From Mycolicibacterium tusciae JS617 (lineage in GTDB: Bacteria; Actinomycetota; Actinomycetes; Mycobacteriales; Mycobacteriaceae), in assembly GCF_000243415.2 (NCBI RefSeq), contig NZ_KI912270.1, positions 2,480,001 to 2,544,000 of the forward strand: 64,000 nucleotides of DNA, given 5' to 3'. Below the pieces are notes generated by a model. That model was given only the letters and a program-made list of their open reading frames with translations. It did no database searches and was not told the DNA's origin. Numbering within the stretch: the stretch's first letter is position 1; each line of letters opens with the position of its first letter. A program made the position numbers and the translations under genes. Positions 61,801 through 64,000 of this stretch are shown in pieces.

Positions 61801-63670
61801 GATCACGAAACGCTTGATGCAGCAGGGCATTCTGCCGTTCTCACCATCTCAAGGTATGCAGCTGCTCGAGCGAGCACTGCAGTTCGACACGCCGCAGGCC
61901 ATGGCGATTGCAGTCGACTGGAGCCGCCTGCTCGGCCTGATGTCGCCGCCCATCCTCTCGGCGCTCGCCGACGAGGTCACCCACGAGTCGGGGCCTGGAC
62001 GAGCGCCGCGCTCGAACGACGGTCTCACCGGCGAGAAGCTCGGCGCGGCCTCCGCCGCGCAGCGGCAGCCAATGATCGAGGCGTTCCTGGTCGAGCAGAC
62101 CGCCCACGTGCTGCGATGCTCGCCGTCGAAAGTCGACGTGCAACAGCCGCTCACCCAGCTGGGGATCGATTCGCTGATGGCGGTTGAGCTGAAGAACCGC
62201 GTCGAAGGCGACCTCGGGCTCACCCTGCCGGTGACCGCGCTGCTGCAGGGACCGAGCCTCGCGCACCTCGGCGCCCGGCTGATGACACAGCTGCCGGAAC
62301 CCGTTGCGGTGCCTGCGAGTTCGCCGGTGGACGAACTCTCCGACGATGCCGTCCAATCGCTCCTCCGCGCCATCGGCATCAACGATGGGGCCGAAGCAAA
62401 GCCGTTGCGGCAGAAAGCGAGCAAGGATCTGTTCAACGGCGACCGGCTCGCGGTTAACGTGAGGGCGCTGTCCGATGAAGTCAGGCTCGATCCGACGGTC
62501 ACGCCGGGGACACAGGCGGCGGAGCTCACCGATCACCCGCGCCAGGTCCTTCTGACCGGCGCCACCGGATTCCTTGGCGCATTCCTCCTGCGCGAGCTCC
62601 TGGATCGAACCGCCGCCGACGTGCACTGTCTGGTGCGCGCCGAGAGTGTCGAGGCGGGGCGGGCGCGTCTGCGCCAGACGCTGCAGACCTACTCGCTGTG
62701 GCACGACGCACTCGAGGACCGGATCGTGCCGGTGCCGGGCGACCTCGGCGAGCCGGGGCTCGGCCTGTCGGCGGCCACCAGCGCCGATCTTGCGGCGACC
62801 ATCGACGTCATCTATCACAGTGGCGCGTTCGTGAACTGGATCTTTCCCTACGCGCGGCTCAAGGCGACGAACGTGCTCGGCACCGAAGAGATTCTGCGCC
62901 TCGCCACGCGCGTCAGGATCAAGCCGGTGCACTACGTGTCGAGCCTTGGTGTCTTTCCGCTCTTCGATTCGTCCGGCGAGGTAACCGTCATCCGAGAAGA
63001 CGACACCCTCGACCACGACGGCTCGCTGCACGGTGGCTACCTCCAGAGCAAGTGGGTCGCGGACAAGCTGATGATGGAGGCGCGATCGCGCGGCCTGCCG
63101 GTCTGCATCTATCGGCCGGGCCTCATCACCGGGCACAGCGAGACCGGGGCCTGGAATACCGGCGACGTCATGTCACGCATGCTGAAGTCGTGGATCGAGC
63201 TGCAGAGCGCGCCACAATTCGCACACGACGAAACTGACATGACACCGGTCGACTACATCAGCAAGGCGATCGTGCATCTCTCTGGCCGCCGCGACGCGAT
63301 GGGCAAGACGTTTCACATCGCGAACCATCGTCGGGTGCGGCTCGGCGCGATAGCCGACTGGATGCACGACTTCGGCTATCCGCTCAGGCAGGTGCCTTAT
63401 GACTCGTGGGTGACCGAATTACTCCGCCGCACCACTACGCGCGGGGACGTCGTGTCGTCACTGGTGCCGCTGTTCTCGCTGAGCATGATGGGCGAGGTGT
63501 CGAGCAAGCTGAAGTCGTTGCCGCAGTTCGATTGTCGGAACACGCTGGCCGGTCTGGAGGGCACGGCGATCTACTGCTCGCCGATCGACGATCGCGTGCT
63601 CGGCAACTACTTCGCGCGCTTCATCAGCGATGGTTTCGTGGCTCCGCCGACGGCGATCGCCAGGGTGTGA
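55874..63670 (+). CDS. Fully reducing type I polyketide synthase with C-terminal thioester reductase
   Basis: A 2598-residue protein; ATG 55874 follows AGGGGGAAAGG and is preferred to ATG 55856. Domain order: KS (about 1-430; C173 in DTACSTSL, H309 in EAHGTGT, H349 in NIGHAEG), AT (about 535-850; S625 in GHSMGE, YASH at 726-729, which points to methylmalonyl rather than malonyl), DH (about 895-1185; H932 in HRVQGATVMP, D1106 in FLDAAFQ), ER (about 1440-1765; AAGGVGQAAVQIA), KR (about 1789-1990; GGLGGLG, LDD, SSVAA...GNY), ACP (about 2060-2135; S2100 in GIDSL), TR (about 2220-2598; GATGFLG, Y2389-x3-K2393). All domains look active. A single complete module without loading domain suggests iterative use, with NADPH release as aldehyde or alcohol. 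It has no AT-less or NRPS parts. Not the usual Pks5, Mas or Pks12 architecture, because of the TR end. Confidence 0.93.
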   Translation: MTHAPIAITGIGCRFPEAAGPKAFWGLLTNAGDAIKEIPANRFDVDAFYDARPGIPGKIYSRWGGFLDQIDQFDPYFFGISPREAAGMDPQHRLLLEVAWEALEDAGQVPEHLLGQQVGVFAGMCTNDYLNAATDLSLIDIYFAAGNARSLLSGRLSYALGFEGPSVVVDTACSTSLVAVHLACQSLRSGESVLALAGGANLVLDPDPSIGFSQAQMLARDGRCKAFDARGDGFVRSDGVGIVVLKRLDDALADHDPIYAVIRGSAVNNDGRSGGLLMTPSRAGQEAVLRAAYENSGISPGQVQYVEAHGTGTSVGDPIEAMALGTVLNTDRPADQPCRIGSVKTNIGHAEGAAGIAGLIKVALALKHRAIPASLHFGQPNPAIPWSELPLTVQREMTPWPAEATPAVAGVSSFGISGTNSHVVVTDLFEATNGHRRKARGADVAHMLPISAHSAAALEAMARTYRDFARDGQGDLGDICYTAGVRRTHHDHRLSVLGRSLSEIGEQLDAHLAGEARRGVASGRKVPDTKRKIAFVFPGQGSQWLGMARRLMDQEPVFRTTLETCAQALSRYADWSLFDEIRADAATSRLEEIDVVQPVLFAVQVALAAQWRAWGVEPDAVVGHSMGEIAAAYVAGIIGLDDAARIICRRSQIVGQRASGNGRMAVVSLPLEATEVLLAGYADRVAVAACNGPTTTLISGEAEALVALSQLAERRDIFFQFINVDYASHSPQMDPLRDELLESLGTIDARRGSIAMMSTSGRATLLDGPKCDATYWVDNLCRPVAFAQAIDALTADGYDVLLELSAHPTLAMSMSDCLRQSRRPGIVLSSMRRGEDDRSVLLEAFGALYAAGFPTDWARLHPTGGDVVPLPAYAWQRERFWVEDSGQAPVAPPARKGGHPLLARYFRSAADQGTHFWETDLCARAFPYLSDHRVQGATVMPAAGFAEMALAAATEVFGAGCHTVRHLQFQKALFVADDQPKTIQLALSLVTPGEASVKFFTVQQGDARDPSASTLHVTGTIGIATNGSITAPAGDTFEEIRGRCPAIVSAPEFYRETHERGLEYGTSFQGLAQLWRRDGEAIGQLRLSTAVETEAGAYQFHPAFLDAAFQALAAALPRRDADQSEGTVFLPVGLDTLRMHARPGADLFSHAVLRSGADGQSGTIEGDVRVIDAEGHVILEALGFTLQRIGHDAAAVSEKQLDEWIYETQWQPKARQPAVDAQPGARRWLLLSDDEVGPALCRRLEAAGDECVVVLAGDAYEKVTAARYRINPARPQDYRQLLAQITAEDEAPCDGVVHLWAAERWSPDGATLATVQGARRRGCDSALHLVHALADVTHAPAPRLWVVTVGTQPVGDSSEPLSIAHAPLWGLAGVIGTEHPELRCTRVDLGALGEGDEVQALLDEVRAGDGEDQVALRGSKRWVPRVVRRSAEVVDEKCRLVTAEEPFRLEIATAGILENLTLRSTTRVQPVAGQVEIRVHAAGLNFRDVLVAMGVIPPVLEQSLDLGWECAGTVVRTGPGVEHLRVGDDVVALAPSCLGSYVTTDATLVAGKPAHITFEDAVTIPLTFMTAYYALHHLGRLSKGERVLIHAAAGGVGQAAVQIAQHVGAEIFATAGTPEKRAFLKEQGVEHVMDSRSLEFADEVLRITGGEGVDVVLNSLAGEFIPRSLATLRAGGRFLEIGMVDILQNTPLGLREFHKSLSFSSVNLAHMFVSRAAFCGAMLTEVLDYFRDGRFAPLPRHSFPLSEARDAFRFMAQAKHIGKVVVTLDESEFLVAPSSQQPVTFRDDGTYLLTGGLGGLGLVLAEWMVERGARNLVLVGRSGATSEAAADALAAMQARGASVVVAKADVGSEVDVARVIGDIDATMPPLRGIMHLAAVLDDGILLQLDRERFQTVLGPKADGAWNLHTATLDAPLDFFVMFSSVAAVLASAGQGNYVAANAFLDALAHHRRAQGRAALAINWGLWAEVGVAARPEITKRLMQQGILPFSPSQGMQLLERALQFDTPQAMAIAVDWSRLLGLMSPPILSALADEVTHESGPGRAPRSNDGLTGEKLGAASAAQRQPMIEAFLVEQTAHVLRCSPSKVDVQQPLTQLGIDSLMAVELKNRVEGDLGLTLPVTALLQGPSLAHLGARLMTQLPEPVAVPASSPVDELSDDAVQSLLRAIGINDGAEAKPLRQKASKDLFNGDRLAVNVRALSDEVRLDPTVTPGTQAAELTDHPRQVLLTGATGFLGAFLLRELLDRTAADVHCLVRAESVEAGRARLRQTLQTYSLWHDALEDRIVPVPGDLGEPGLGLSAATSADLAATIDVIYHSGAFVNWIFPYARLKATNVLGTEEILRLATRVRIKPVHYVSSLGVFPLFDSSGEVTVIREDDTLDHDGSLHGGYLQSKWVADKLMMEARSRGLPVCIYRPGLITGHSETGAWNTGDVMSRMLKSWIELQSAPQFAHDETDMTPVDYISKAIVHLSGRRDAMGKTFHIANHRRVRLGAIADWMHDFGYPLRQVPYDSWVTELLRRTTTRGDVVSSLVPLFSLSMMGEVSSKLKSLPQFDCRNTLAGLEGTAIYCSPIDDRVLGNYFARFISDGFVAPPTAIARV

Positions 63671-63718
63671 GCGCGCGCATTCGCGTTCGGACATCATCAT
63701 CCTCACTGCGGTTGACCG

Positions 63719-63988
63719 TTGGCAGCCGTTGCTCGACCCATTGCCAATCGATGCGCTCCTGTTGAGCGTGACGGTCAACCAGCAGGCCCGCTCAGCGGCT
63801 TAGCCCGACACGATCGGCTGGTCGCCGAGACCGACGACGGCAGCCTCAAACTCAGCGGGCTAGTCAACGGCATTTCACTGTTGAATTCGCCTAGTACGCA
63901 ACCACTCTCATTACAGTGGCGGCAAAGCCGATCCTCGACGGGAGCCGGCTCGTTTGATTATCGCGACATGGACGATAGCAGCTCGTAG
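63719..63988 (+). pseudogene. DUF4097-like gene fragment right of the PKS island
   Basis: The frame reading HDRLVAETDDGSLKLSG parallels VVVAKTDGDVKVAD on the left side of the island, and the upstream bases match the 27-bp repeat. Past this the sequence becomes unrelated and ends at 63988. The N-terminal helix and most beta strands are absent, so this is a fragment, either the displaced end of the gene at 53030 or a piece of a tandem paralogue. Confidence 0.55.
63767..63793. repeat. Direct repeat, right copy, bounding the PKS island
   Basis: Exact match of the 27 bases at 53497-53523, in the same orientation, 10,270 bases apart. The spacing places the carbamoyltransferase and PKS genes, and nothing else recognisable, between the copies. 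Confidence 0.9.
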
Positions 63989-64000
63989 TTGACGCCGAGC

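Noticed and set aside
60136..62187. 683-codon open frame on the plus strand inside the PKS
   Set aside because: It is a second frame of a GC-rich gene; the composition is Arg/Gly/Ala-rich without domains, while the main frame has complete ER, KR and ACP motifs.
1..64000. CRISPR array, tRNA or rRNA genes
   Set aside because: No regularly spaced short repeats and no tRNA- or rRNA-like conserved stretches were seen while reading; a covariance-model search was not possible.

Overview
The window looks like chromosomal DNA of a nontuberculous mycobacterium. It is high-GC and carries an MmpS plus two tandem MmpL lipid transporters, a DrrABC-like ABC exporter, a small secreted hemophore-like protein of the Rv0203/Rv1174c type, and mycobacterial-style GT1, GT87 and sulfotransferase genes. 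The content is that of an accessory surface-glycolipid locus of lipooligosaccharide (LOS) or glycopeptidolipid type. No nonribosomal peptide synthetase is present, so the GPL peptide core is not encoded here. No tRNA, rRNA or CRISPR array was seen.

Layout. 1-8.6 kb: sugar-tailoring genes (partial acyltransferase 3, four methyltransferases, a GMC oxidoreductase, a Gfo/Idh/MocA oxidoreductase). 9.0-10.3 kb: an IS3-family element. 10.3-16.2 kb: a GT1 glycosyltransferase, a sulfotransferase-like gene, an IS256-family element and a GT87-like membrane glycosyltransferase. 16.2-20.9 kb: a complete CDP-4-keto-3,6-dideoxyhexose pathway (RfbF, RfbG, RfbH) interleaved with a GtrA flippase-like protein and a GtrB-like polyprenyl-phosphate glycosyltransferase. 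21.1-26.8 kb: five overlapping genes read as one unit (acetolactate-synthase-like TPP enzyme, L-fuconate-dehydratase-like enolase-superfamily enzyme, mannitol-phosphate-dehydrogenase-like protein, inositol-monophosphatase-like protein, nucleotidyltransferase-like protein). 26.8-32.8 kb: an SDR and a two-domain acyltransferase/SGNH gene cut in two by an IS21-family element. 33.1-36.8 kb: gmd, fcl, an FkbM methyltransferase and a GT2. 36.8-47.6 kb: export genes (ABC-2 permease pair and ATPase, mmpL, mmpL, mmpS) and a glycosyltransferase-methyltransferase fusion. 48.1-50.4 kb: hemophore-like gene and a second IS256-family element inside a decayed alpha/beta-hydrolase. 50.4-53.6 kb: a two-component system with two downstream envelope-type genes. 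53.5-63.8 kb: an island with a NodU/CmcH carbamoyltransferase and a 2598-residue fully reducing polyketide synthase ending in a thioester reductase.

How the parts may work together. RfbF, RfbG and RfbH should make CDP-4-keto-3,6-dideoxyglucose. A TPP enzyme can add an acyl anion to C-4 of that ketone, as YerE does in yersiniose synthesis. Here it sits beside a sugar-acid dehydratase with every expected catalytic residue, whose product class (2-keto-3-deoxy sugar acids) is a plausible acyl donor. My main hypothesis is that 16.2-26.8 kb makes a nucleotide-activated, long-chain 4-C-branched sugar of caryophyllose type. GDP-fucose from gmd/fcl, methylation, acylation and possibly sulfation would complete the glycan, and the ABC and MmpL systems would export it.

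The second candidate novelty is the carbamoyltransferase/PKS-reductase island. It is bounded by a 27-bp exact direct repeat (53497-53523 and 63767-63793) lying in fragments of a DUF4097-like gene, which suggests insertion downstream of the two-component operon.

Mobile elements are unusually easy to define here: two IS256-family copies with 8-bp target duplications and an IS21-family copy with a 5-bp duplication whose removal restores a 741-codon reading frame. Sequence similarity is judged by eye throughout; no database search or composition calculation was run.
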